64,000 nt of DNA. Origin: Promicromonospora panici. GTDB lineage: Bacteria; Actinomycetota; Actinomycetes; Actinomycetales; Cellulomonadaceae. The position numbers and the translations under genes are program-made. Below are positions 49,940 through 57,936 of the stretch, piece after piece; position 1 is the first letter of the stretch, and each line of letters opens with the position of its first letter. Location of the stretch: positions 186,001-250,000 of the forward strand of contig NZ_UWYY01000009.1 of the NCBI RefSeq assembly GCF_900608595.1, in the 5' to 3' direction. Below the pieces are notes generated by a model. That model saw nothing but the letters and a program-made list of their open reading frames with translations, was not told where the DNA came from and made no database searches.

Positions 49940-51508
49940 CTACTTGCCTACTCGGGCGTCCAGGACGCGCGCGCCCTCCGCGATCGAGCCCGACAGCGAC
50001 GGGTAGATCGTGAAGGCCGAGGCGACGTCCTCGACCGTGAGCCGGTGCTGCACCGCCAGCGTGATCGGGAAGATCAGCTCGGACGCGCGCGGCGCCACCA
50101 CGACCCCGCCGAGCACCACGCCGGCCTCGGGGTGCGCGAAGAGCTTCACGAACCCGTCCCTGATGCCGAGCATCTTGGCGCGCGGGTTGCGCGCGAGCGG
50201 CAGCGTCGTCGTGATGTATCGCGAGTTCTGCGCGCGCAGCTTCTCCTCGCTGTACCCGACGGTGGCGATCTCGGGCGCAGTGAAGATGTTGGACGCGACG
50301 GTGCGCAGCGCCAGCGGCTGGACGGCGTCGCCCAGGGCGTGCGCCACGGCGATCCGGCCCTGCATCGCGGCCACGGACGCCAGCGGGAGCACGCCCGTAC
50401 AGTCGCCGGACGCGTAGACGCCGCGCACCGAGGTGCGCGAGACCCGGTCCACGACGACGTGCCCCGACTCCGACAGCCGCACGCCGGCCTCCTCGAGCCC
50501 GAGGCCCGACGTCGCGGGCACGCCGCCGACCGCCACGAGCACGTGCGAGCCGTGCACCACGCGGCCGTCGGACAGCGTCACCTCGACGCCGGCATCGGTC
50601 CGCACGGCGGACGCCGCCCTCGAGCGGGAGAGCACCGTCATACCCCGGGAGCGGAACACGCCCTCGAGCAGCTCGGCGGCGTCCTCGTCCTCGCCGGGCA
50701 GCACGCGGTCGCGGCTGGAGACGAGCACCACGTCCGAACCGAGCGCGTTGTACGCGCCCGCGAACTCAGCGCCCGTCACGCCGGAGCCCACGACGATCAG
50801 CCGCTCGGGCAGCTCGCGCAGGTTGTACATCTGCGTCCAGGTGAGGATGCGCTCGCCGTCGGGCACCGCCGTGGGCAGGGTGCGCGGGGTCGCGCCGAGC
50901 GCGAGGAGGATCGAGTCCGCCTCCAGCACCTCGGTGCCGCCGTCGGGCAGCTCGGCGACCACGTGTGCCGGGCCGTCCAGGCGGCCCTTGCCCGCGACGA
51001 TCCGGATGCCCTCGCGCTCCAGGCGGCCCCGGATGTCGGCGCTCTGCGCCCGGGCGAGGGCGAGCACGCGCTTGTTGACGGCCTGCAGGTCCACGAAGTG
51101 CTTGCGCTTCTCCTCCGCCGTCCGGGCCGCGGACGCCGCCGCCTGCACGCCGGCGCCGCCCAGCCCGTGCGCCTGCGCCGAAGCCGGGGCCGCGTACGCG
51201 GACACCACGGGGATGCCGCCGGTCGCCAGCGAGACGTCGACGTCGGACAGCGGGTCCACGACGTCGTCGGGCATGCGGATGCCGAGCTCGGGGGCGCGAT
51301 CGGCGATGGTCATCCACTCGGCGGTGGCGATGAGGGTCTTGGAGGGGACGACGTCGGTCAGGACCGCCGCGCCGCCCAGACCCTGCTGCTCCACCACCGT
51401 GACCTGCGCGCCGTGGCTGCGGGCCACGAGCGCCGCCTCGTAGCCGCCGGGGCCACCTCCCACGACGACGACATGGGGCGGGACTGCTGTGGGATCGAGG
51501 GGGGTCAC
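49940..51508 (-). CDS. lpdA: LpdA-type NAD(P)H-quinone reductase (flavoprotein disulfide reductase family, Cys-less)
   Basis: A 522-residue FAD enzyme of the lipoamide-dehydrogenase fold. VVVVGGGPGGYEAALVARSH binds FAD; the place of the redox disulfide reads GGAAVLTDVVPSKTLIA, so neither Cys of the CxxxxC pair is present. This is the hallmark of the mycobacterial LpdA (Rv3303c) group, which reduces quinones instead of disulfides. LIVVGSGVTGAEFAGAYNAL is the NAD(P) site, YASGDCTGVLPLASVAAMQG the second FAD site, and the dimer domain follows. An Ala-rich insert at about residues 103-136 (VVSAYAAPASAQAHGLGGAG) is longer than in relatives and probably a surface loop. Gene is convergent with the upstream 154-residue protein. 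Confidence 0.88.
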   Translation of the reverse strand: MTPLDPTAVPPHVVVVGGGPGGYEAALVARSHGAQVTVVEQQGLGGAAVLTDVVPSKTLIATAEWMTIADRAPELGIRMPDDVVDPLSDVDVSLATGGIPVVSAYAAPASAQAHGLGGAGVQAAASAARTAEEKRKHFVDLQAVNKRVLALARAQSADIRGRLEREGIRIVAGKGRLDGPAHVVAELPDGGTEVLEADSILLALGATPRTLPTAVPDGERILTWTQMYNLRELPERLIVVGSGVTGAEFAGAYNALGSDVVLVSSRDRVLPGEDEDAAELLEGVFRSRGMTVLSRSRAASAVRTDAGVEVTLSDGRVVHGSHVLVAVGGVPATSGLGLEEAGVRLSESGHVVVDRVSRTSVRGVYASGDCTGVLPLASVAAMQGRIAVAHALGDAVQPLALRTVASNIFTAPEIATVGYSEEKLRAQNSRYITTTLPLARNPRAKMLGIRDGFVKLFAHPEAGVVLGGVVVAPRASELIFPITLAVQHRLTVEDVASAFTIYPSLSGSIAEGARVLDARVGK

Positions 51509-51584
51509 GCCCCCATTCTCGCATCGTCGGCAGGTGTCATGAAGTTGCAGCCCTCGTGGGCGCGTGCCAGGGAGAAAGTGGCGT

Positions 51585-51590
51585 TAACCT
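51585..51590 (+). promoter_or_regulatory. -10 element TAACCT for the PNP-phosphomutase operon
   Basis: TAACCT is 6 nt from the ATG at 51597, in the 88-bp region divergent from lpdA. Confidence 0.48.
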
Positions 51591-51596
51591 CGGACC

Positions 51597-52436
51597 ATGA
51601 GCACGGATCCAGATCTGAACGACCCGACGACCGACCCCTTCGCTGTCGCCGCCGCCGCCGCTGAGTACATCGCGGCCAAGACGGGGGTGCCGGGTCACGA
51701 CGTCGCGCTCGTCCTCGGGTCCGGATGGGGTGGTGCGGCCGAGCTGATCGGCGATGTCGTCGCCGAGATCCCCACGGCCGAGATCCCCGGCTTCGTCAAG
51801 CCCGCGGTCGAGGGGCACCGGTCCACGACCCGCTCGATCCGCATCGAGCGGCCCGACGGCTCGGTGCGGTACGCGCTCGTCCTCGGCTCCCGCACGCATC
51901 TCTACGAGGGCCTCGGGCCCCGTCGCGTGGCGCACGGCATCCGCACCGCCGCGGCCGCCGGCTGCGAGACGGCGATCCTCACGAACGGCTGCGGCAGCGT
52001 GCACATCGGCTGGCGGCCCGGGCAGGTCGTGCTCATCAAGGACCACCTGAACTTCACGGGGCAGACGCCGCTCGAGGGCGCCAAGTTCGCCGACATGACG
52101 GACATCTACACGCCGCGCCTGCGCGAGATCGCCCGGAGCGTCGACCCCGACCTGCCCGAGGGCGTGTACGCGCAGTTCCACGGCCCGCAGTACGAGACCC
52201 CGGCCGAGGTCAAGATGGCGAGCCTGCTGGGTGCCGACCTCGTCGGCATGTCGACGGCGCTGGAGGCCGTCGCGGCCCGGCACTGCCGCATGGACGTCCT
52301 CGGCATCTCGCTGGCCACCAACCTGGCCGCCGGGATCAGCCCTCACCCCCTGTCCCACGAGGAGGTGCTGGAGGCGGGCCGCGAGGCCGGTCCGCGGATC
52401 AGCGACCTGCTCGCCCGAGTGATCAAGCAGATCTGA
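51597..52436 (+). CDS. punA: Purine nucleoside phosphorylase (trimeric, PunA type)
   Basis: A 279-residue phosphorylase. ALVLGSGWGGAAELIGDV holds the phosphate-binding Ser/Gly loop, LGSRTHLYEG the second loop with Arg/His, EFHGPQYETP-like QFHGPQYETPAE the base pocket Tyr/Glu, and LVGMSTALEAVAARH the ribose-binding Met/Ser/Thr. TNLAAGISPHPLSHEEV matches the purine-contact Asn region of human-type trimeric enzymes. It cleaves inosine and guanosine (and deoxy forms) with phosphate to release ribose 1-phosphate, which the mutase encoded next can use. The stop shares a base with that start (TGATG). Confidence 0.92.
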   Translation: MSTDPDLNDPTTDPFAVAAAAAEYIAAKTGVPGHDVALVLGSGWGGAAELIGDVVAEIPTAEIPGFVKPAVEGHRSTTRSIRIERPDGSVRYALVLGSRTHLYEGLGPRRVAHGIRTAAAAGCETAILTNGCGSVHIGWRPGQVVLIKDHLNFTGQTPLEGAKFADMTDIYTPRLREIARSVDPDLPEGVYAQFHGPQYETPAEVKMASLLGADLVGMSTALEAVAARHCRMDVLGISLATNLAAGISPHPLSHEEVLEAGREAGPRISDLLARVIKQI

Positions 52437-54223
52437 TGCCTGTGTCCGCCAACCCGCCGATCGCGACCGGGACCCTCTCGGCGCCCGACCTCGTCGCCCG
52501 CGCCGAGGCCTGGATGGCCGCCGACGTGGACGACGCCGACGTCGCCCAGCTGCGCGACCTGATCACGAAGGCCGCCGATCCCTATGCGGGCCACGAGGCG
52601 CTCGCGGAGCTGGCCGACCGGTTCTCCGGGCCCCTCGAGTTCGGCACGGCCGGGCTGCGCGGCGCGATGGCAGCAGGCCCGAACCGGATGAACCGGGCAG
52701 TCGTGATCGGCGCCGCCGCGGGGCTCGGCGCGTTCCTCGCCACCGAGATCGGCCGTGGCACCCCGCGCGTGGTGGTCGGCTTCGACGCCCGCCACCGCTC
52801 CGCGGACTTCGCCCGCGACACGGCGGCCGTCCTCGTCGCGGCCGGGGCCGAGGTGCTGCTCATGCCCGCACCAGGCCCCACGCCCGTGCTCGCGTTCGCG
52901 GTCCGGCACCTGTCCGCCGACGCCGGCGTCATGGTCACCGCGAGCCACAACCCCGCAGCCGACAACGGCTACAAGGTGTACCTGGGCGGCCGCATCGTCA
53001 CCGACGCGGGGCAGGGCGCGCAGATCGTCCCGCCGTACGACGCCCGGATCGCCGACGAGATCGCCCGCACCGGCGCCGCGAAGGACGTGGCGCGGGCCGA
53101 CTCCGGCTGGACGGTGCTCGGCCGGGAGATCACCGACGAGTACCACGCCGCGGTCGCCACGCTGCACGACGGCGAGCGCCGCGCCAAGCTCCGCATCGTG
53201 ACCACGTCGCTGCACGGCGTGGGCGGCGCGGCCGTGGCTCGGGTGCTGGCCGAGGCGGGCTTCACCGACGTCGTCCCCGTCGAGGAGCAGGCCGATCCCG
53301 ACCCGGACTTCCCCACCGTGGCGTTCCCCAACCCGGAGGAGCCGGGCGCGATCGACATGGCGCTCGCCCTGGCGCAGGACGCTCACGGGGACCTCGTCAT
53401 CGCCAACGATCCCGATGCGGACCGTTGCGCCGTCGCGCTGCTCGACCCGCAGTACGGGACGTACCAGGGCGCGGAGACTGCGTTCTCGCAGGGCTGGCGC
53501 ATGCTGCACGGCGACGAGGTAGGCATGCTGCTCGGCTGGGACGCGGCCGAGCGAGCCGCGCGCGCCGGGCAGGGCGGCACGCTGGCCTGCTCGATCGTGT
53601 CGTCCCGGGCGCTGGCGGCGATCGCGGCCCGGCACGGGCTGGAGCACGCCACGACGCTCACCGGCTTCAAGTGGATCTCGCGGACGCCCGACCTCGTCTT
53701 CGGCTACGAGGAGGCGCTCGGCTACTGCGTGGACCCCGAGCACGTCCGGGACAAGGACGGGCTGTCGGCCGCAGTCGCCGTCGCGCAGCTCGCCAGCCGG
53801 CTGGCCGCCGAGGGCCGCACGCTCCTGGACCAGCTCGACGACGTGGCGCGCGCCTGCGGGCTGCACGTCACCGGCCAGGTGTCCGCGCGGTTCGACGACC
53901 TGGACCTGATCGGGTCGACCATGACGGCGCTGCGCACGGCGCCGCCGTCGGCCCTCGCGGGCTCGCCCGTCGACTCCGTGCGCGACCTCGCCGAGGGCCT
54001 GAACGGCCTGCCGCCCACGGACGGCGTGGTGCTCCTGACCGCCGACGATACCCGGGTCATCGTCCGGCCCAGCGGTACCGAGCCCAAGGTCAAGTGCTAT
54101 ATCGAGGTAGTCTCGGCGGTCGATCCGAACGCCTCCGCCGGCGCGCTGTCCGCGGCGCGCGTCGCGGCCCGGGACCGCCTGGCCCACGTGCAGTCGGACA
54201 TCCGGGCAGCGCTGGGGATCTGA
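52436..54223 (+). CDS. Phospho-sugar mutase (phosphoglucomutase/phosphomannomutase/phosphopentomutase family)
   Basis: A 595-residue alpha-D-phosphohexomutase. GPLEFGTAGLRGAMAAGPNR is the N-terminal substrate loop; VMVTASHNPAADNGYKVYLG contains the phosphorylated Ser (in TASHNP); NDPDADRCAVA is the metal-binding DxDxD loop; GYEEALGYCVDPE is the sugar-specificity loop, with EEA as in phosphopentomutase/glucose-1,6-bisphosphate synthase relatives; RPSGTEPKVKCYIE binds phosphate at the C-terminus. Coupling with purine nucleoside phosphorylase (TGATG) suggests conversion of ribose 1-phosphate to ribose 5-phosphate, although glucose 1-phosphate conversion is also compatible. Length is at the upper end for the family. 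Confidence 0.9.
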   Translation: MPVSANPPIATGTLSAPDLVARAEAWMAADVDDADVAQLRDLITKAADPYAGHEALAELADRFSGPLEFGTAGLRGAMAAGPNRMNRAVVIGAAAGLGAFLATEIGRGTPRVVVGFDARHRSADFARDTAAVLVAAGAEVLLMPAPGPTPVLAFAVRHLSADAGVMVTASHNPAADNGYKVYLGGRIVTDAGQGAQIVPPYDARIADEIARTGAAKDVARADSGWTVLGREITDEYHAAVATLHDGERRAKLRIVTTSLHGVGGAAVARVLAEAGFTDVVPVEEQADPDPDFPTVAFPNPEEPGAIDMALALAQDAHGDLVIANDPDADRCAVALLDPQYGTYQGAETAFSQGWRMLHGDEVGMLLGWDAAERAARAGQGGTLACSIVSSRALAAIAARHGLEHATTLTGFKWISRTPDLVFGYEEALGYCVDPEHVRDKDGLSAAVAVAQLASRLAAEGRTLLDQLDDVARACGLHVTGQVSARFDDLDLIGSTMTALRTAPPSALAGSPVDSVRDLAEGLNGLPPTDGVVLLTADDTRVIVRPSGTEPKVKCYIEVVSAVDPNASAGALSAARVAARDRLAHVQSDIRAALGI

Positions 54224-54235
54224 CCGCCCGCGCGC

Positions 54236-55306
54236 CTACTGCACGACGGACTGCAGCATGTCGATGCCCTCCGGGTGCTCGGCCAGGTAAGCCGGCAGCT
54301 CGTCCTGCGCCACGGCCCGCATGAGGGGGTCGAACGCCGCGCGCTCGAGCAGCACTATCGACTGCCCGTCCGCGCTGCGGCCCGTGCCCGAGTAGGGGGC
54401 GGTCAGGAACGCGATGTCGTTCGTGGAGATCTGCTGGGCGCTCAGGACCATGTCCTGCATCTTGTCGATCGTGAGGCTCTCGTCGACGGTGACCGAGCTG
54501 GTGACGGCGTCGAGGAAGCGGGCCATCTTGAACAGATCGGTCCGGTCCTCGGTGACTTTCAGGGCGATGGCCCGCATCCAGGCCTGCTGCCGTTGTACAC
54601 GGCCGAAGTCGCCGTTGGCCAGGGCGTACCGCTCCCGGGTGAATTCGAGCGCCTCCTCGCCCGTCATCGCCTGCCGCACGGAGCCGCCGGAGCCGTCGGG
54701 CACCGTGATCTCGACGCCGCCCAGGGTGTCGGTGAGGGCGGTGAAGGATTCGAAGTCGGTCACGGCGAAGTGGTCGATGCGCACGCCCGTCAGGTCCTCG
54801 ACAGTCTGGATCATGAGCGTGGGGCCGCCGTAGGAGTACGCGGCGTTGACCTTCGCCTCCCCGTAGCCCCGGACGGGCACCCACGAGTCGCGCGGAATCG
54901 AGATCGCGGCGGCCGACTGCCGGTCGGCCGACAGGTGCACGAGCATGATGGCGTCGGTGCGCTGGGCGCCGTACTCCCACGCCGTCGGGTCGCCGGCCGA
55001 GATGCGGCTGTCTGATCCGAGCATCAGGATGTTCACGGGCGCCGTCGTGCCCTTCGCAGGCGCCGGGGCGGGACGGGTCTCCGGGTCGATGGCGGCGAAC
55101 GGATCGTCGATGCGCTCGATGTTGGCGTCGAGCGCGGCCCGGACCACGAAGAAGGCGGCAACGCCGCCGACGACGACGAGCAGGAGGGCGCCTGCCACGA
55201 CCGCCGCGACGAATCCCTTGCCCCGGCGCCGACGCGTATGACGCGCATCGGCGCCGACGGGGGCGGGCGCGTCGAGAAGGTCACTCACGGACTCGGGTGT
55301 GGACAT
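54236..55306 (-). CDS. LytR-CpsA-Psr (LCP) family ligase, wall-polymer cluster copy 1
   Basis: A 356-residue membrane-bound ligase. A cytoplasmic head of ~35 residues with RHTRRRRGKG precedes one transmembrane helix (about 33-58, AAVVAGALLLVVVGGVAAFF). The LCP domain (about 95-330) has NILMLGSDSRISAGDP, AQRTDAIMLVHLSADRQSAA, ISIPRDSWVPVRGYGEAKVN, and FTRERYALANGDFGRVQRQQ, so the pyrophosphate-binding Arg/Asp residues are intact. It probably attaches the glycopolymer exported by the ABC system at 59663 to peptidoglycan. ATG at 55306 is chosen over an upstream start; the gene is convergent with the mutase 12 nt away. Confidence 0.9.
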   Translation of the reverse strand: MSTPESVSDLLDAPAPVGADARHTRRRRGKGFVAAVVAGALLLVVVGGVAAFFVVRAALDANIERIDDPFAAIDPETRPAPAPAKGTTAPVNILMLGSDSRISAGDPTAWEYGAQRTDAIMLVHLSADRQSAAAISIPRDSWVPVRGYGEAKVNAAYSYGGPTLMIQTVEDLTGVRIDHFAVTDFESFTALTDTLGGVEITVPDGSGGSVRQAMTGEEALEFTRERYALANGDFGRVQRQQAWMRAIALKVTEDRTDLFKMARFLDAVTSSVTVDESLTIDKMQDMVLSAQQISTNDIAFLTAPYSGTGRSADGQSIVLLERAAFDPLMRAVAQDELPAYLAEHPEGIDMLQSVVQ

Positions 55307-55432
55307 ACTCCGTGAGTACAGGGCTCGGTGGCCCGGGCGCACTACTCCCAGGCGAAGATCACCCTTTGTTCGCCCGCTCGTTCGCCCGCATCCCGGCCGG
55401 GTTCGTTCGGCAGTGACGCTGACCGGCAGCGG

Positions 55433-56503
55433 TTACTGCACGACCGCCGGCAGCACGTCCATGGCGTCCGGGTTGGCGGCCAGGAAGTCCGGCAGCTCGT
55501 CCTTCGCCACGGCCTGCATGAGCGGGTCGAACGTGGCGCGGTCGAGCTCGACTATCGACTGCCCGTCGGCGCTGCGCCCGGTGCCCGAGTACGGCACGGT
55601 CATGAACGTGATCTCGTTCGTGGAGATGTCCCTGGCGCTGTCGAACAGCTCCTGCATCGCATCGATCGTCAGCTCCTTGTCGACGGCGACGGAGCTGGTG
55701 ACCGCGTCGAAGAAGCGGGTCATCTTCAGGGGGTCGCGCCGGTTGTTGTTCACCTTCGCGACGATCGCGCGCATCCAGGCCTGCTGCCGCTGCACACGGC
55801 CGAAGTCGCCATTGGCCAGGGCGTACCGCTCCCGGGTGAAGGCGAGCGCCTCCTCGCCCGTCATCGCCTGCCGCACCGAGCCGCCGGAGCCGTCGGGCAC
55901 CGTGATCTCGACGCCGCCGAGGGAGTCGGTGAGGGTGGTGAACGACTCGAAGTCGGTCACCGCGAAGTGGTCGATCCGCACACCCGTGAGGTTCTCGACG
56001 GTCTGGATCATGAGGCTGGGACCGCCGTAGGAGAACGCGGCGTTGATCTTGGCCTCGCCGTAGCCCGGGATGGGCACCCAGGAGTCGCGCGGGATCGAGA
56101 TCGCGGCCGCCGTCTGCCGGTCCGCGGACAGGTGCACGAGCATGATCGCGTCGGTGCGCTGCGCCCCGGCCTCCCACGCGTTCGGGTCGCCGGCCGAGAT
56201 CCGGCTGTCCGATCCCAGCACCAGGACGTTCACGGGGGCGGTCGGGCCCTCGACGGGCTCCGTGCTGGGCCGGGTCGTGGGATCGAGCTCCGCGAACGGG
56301 TCGAGCTTCTCCACGTTGTTGTCGAGCGACATCCGGTAGCCGAAGTACGCCGCGGCCCCGCCACCCCCGACGAGCAGCAGGGCACCGACAACGAGGCCGG
56401 CGACGAATCCCTTGCTCCGGCGGGAGCGGCGTGCGTGACGCACATCTCCGTCGACGGGGTTGGGCACGGCAAGAAGATCGTTGATTCGATCGGGGGCGGC
56501 CAT
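55433..56503 (-). CDS. LytR-CpsA-Psr (LCP) family ligase, wall-polymer cluster copy 2
   Basis: A 356-residue tandem duplicate of the previous gene. NVLVLGSDSRISAGDPNAWE, AQRTDAIMLVHLSADRQTAA, IDHFAVTDFESFTTLTDSLG and PYSGTGRSADGQSIVELDRA are nearly the same in both, so the duplication is recent relative to the other LCP pair at 25910-28605. The transmembrane helix is at about residues 32-56. It is divergent from the glycosyltransferase operon, with a palindrome in the promoter region, and reads towards copy 1 with a 126-bp gap. Two copies may serve different acceptor sites or provide dosage. Confidence 0.9.
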   Translation of the reverse strand: MAAPDRINDLLAVPNPVDGDVRHARRSRRSKGFVAGLVVGALLLVGGGGAAAYFGYRMSLDNNVEKLDPFAELDPTTRPSTEPVEGPTAPVNVLVLGSDSRISAGDPNAWEAGAQRTDAIMLVHLSADRQTAAAISIPRDSWVPIPGYGEAKINAAFSYGGPSLMIQTVENLTGVRIDHFAVTDFESFTTLTDSLGGVEITVPDGSGGSVRQAMTGEEALAFTRERYALANGDFGRVQRQQAWMRAIVAKVNNNRRDPLKMTRFFDAVTSSVAVDKELTIDAMQELFDSARDISTNEITFMTVPYSGTGRSADGQSIVELDRATFDPLMQAVAKDELPDFLAANPDAMDVLPAVVQ

Positions 56504-56519
56504 GGGCAAGGATCTTAAT

Positions 56520-56531
56520 GTCGAATTCGAC
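56520..56531. promoter_or_regulatory. Palindrome GTCGAATTCGAC between LCP and glycosyltransferase genes
   Basis: A perfect 12-bp palindrome in an unusually AT-containing stretch, 17 nt upstream of the LCP start and 95 nt upstream of the operon GTG; CTTAA (56514-56518) and TTAAG (56540-56544) lie to either side. The position suits an operator acting on divergent promoters. Confidence 0.42.
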
Positions 56532-56625
56532 TACTACTCTTAAGCCTGGCCCGCAACCGGAAAGGGGCCTGAAGGGTGAAATTCGGCAAACACTTGCGTG
56601 GTGCCGAACAGAGAGGAGAGTTGCT

Positions 56626-57936
56626 GTGAACGCTGGGGTGAGACAGCCGCAGAACCGCACGATTCTCCTGGTCACACACCATTTTGAGCCTGAGACGGGG
56701 GCCCCGCAGCGACGCTGGGCCGCCCTCGCCGGGCACCTGGTTCCGGCCGGTTTTCCGGTTACCGTCCTGGCGCCCCCGCCGCACTACCCTTCGGGAAAGA
56801 TCACCCATTCTTCACCCGCTTTCCGCCCAGGTTCGGTGTCTATCGGAACCCATGGGGAAAAGATCATCCGGGTGAATTTCCGCGAGCATTCTCAGGGGCT
56901 CGGCTCACGCTCCGCGGACCAGGTCGTCGCCGCCCTGAGCTCCGTGCTGCACGGCGTCCGGCCGGCGGCGGGCCGGCCCGCGGTCGTCATCGCGACGGTT
57001 CCCGGTATCCCGAGCGTCGTCGCCGGCTGGGCCCTCGCCCGCTGGCACCGTGCCCGGTTCGTCGTGGAGATGCGCGACGCCTGGCCCGACCTCATAGAGC
57101 CCAGCGGCATCCTGCTGCGCCGTGACCGGCCCGGCGGCCTGCGCCGTCGTCTGCGTGATCTCGCCGCCCGCGTCGTGCACCGCACCGTCACGCGGCTCCA
57201 GGCCCGCGCGGACCTCGTGGTCACCACCACCGCGGCGTTCGCCGAGGTGCTGCGGGCGCGCGGCGTCCGCGACGTCGCGGTGGTACGTAACGGGACCGCG
57301 TTCGCGCCCGTCCGTGGGATCGCTCCTGTGCCCCTGGCCGGTCGTCCGCTGCGGGTCGTCTACGCGGGCACCGTCGGCCGCTCGCAGGGCCTGGACGTCG
57401 CCGTGCGCGCCGCCGCCCTGGTCCAGGAGCGCGGCCACGCGCTGGACGTCCGCATCGTGGGGCACGGCAACGAGCTGGAGCCGCTACGGCTCCTGGCCGC
57501 CGAGCTCGGCGCGCCGGTCCGCGTGGAGCCGTCCGTGCCCTCCACCGAGGTCCGCGAGCTGTACGCGTGGGCCGACACCGTGATCGTCTCCCTGCGGGAC
57601 TGGGAGCCGTTCGAGTGGACGGTCCCGTCCAAGCTGTACGAGGTCATGGCGTCGGGCGTCGTCGCGTCCGCGTGCCTCGCCGGTGAGGCCGCGAGCCTCG
57701 TCGCCGCGAACGGCGCGGGCGCCGTCGTGCGGCCCGGGGACGTCGACGGCCTCGCCGACCTGTGGTCCGGCTGGCTGTCCGACGGCGTCGTGCCCGCTGC
57801 CTCGTCCGACGCCGCCGCCTGGGTCGCCGAGCACGCCAGCGACGAGGTGCTGGGCCACCGGTACACCGAGCTCCTCGACGTGCTGCTGCCCAGCCCGCTG
57901 CCCGACGCGCCGCTCGATCGGAGGGCCCGGTTCTGA
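56626..57936 (+). CDS. GT4-type glycosyltransferase (first gene of wall-polymer operon)
   Basis: A 436-residue GT-B glycosyltransferase. ILLVTHHFEPETGAPQRRWA is the N-terminal Rossmann start seen in WbuB/WcaI-type enzymes. VEMRDAWPDLIEPSG near residue 145 is the acceptor loop, and LRVVYAGTVGRSQGLDVAVR, VRIVGHGNELEPLR and FEWTVPSKLYEVMASGVVAS give the C-terminal donor site (GT4 family, UDP-sugar). It would add one sugar to an undecaprenyl-linked glycan in the cytoplasm. GTG at 56626 has AGGAG at 56614-56618; the open frame reaches 56518, but the extra 36 residues are not conserved. The stop is fused to the next start (TGATG). Confidence 0.87.
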   Translation: MNAGVRQPQNRTILLVTHHFEPETGAPQRRWAALAGHLVPAGFPVTVLAPPPHYPSGKITHSSPAFRPGSVSIGTHGEKIIRVNFREHSQGLGSRSADQVVAALSSVLHGVRPAAGRPAVVIATVPGIPSVVAGWALARWHRARFVVEMRDAWPDLIEPSGILLRRDRPGGLRRRLRDLAARVVHRTVTRLQARADLVVTTTAAFAEVLRARGVRDVAVVRNGTAFAPVRGIAPVPLAGRPLRVVYAGTVGRSQGLDVAVRAAALVQERGHALDVRIVGHGNELEPLRLLAAELGAPVRVEPSVPSTEVRELYAWADTVIVSLRDWEPFEWTVPSKLYEVMASGVVASACLAGEAASLVAANGAGAVVRPGDVDGLADLWSGWLSDGVVPAASSDAAAWVAEHASDEVLGHRYTELLDVLLPSPLPDAPLDRRARF

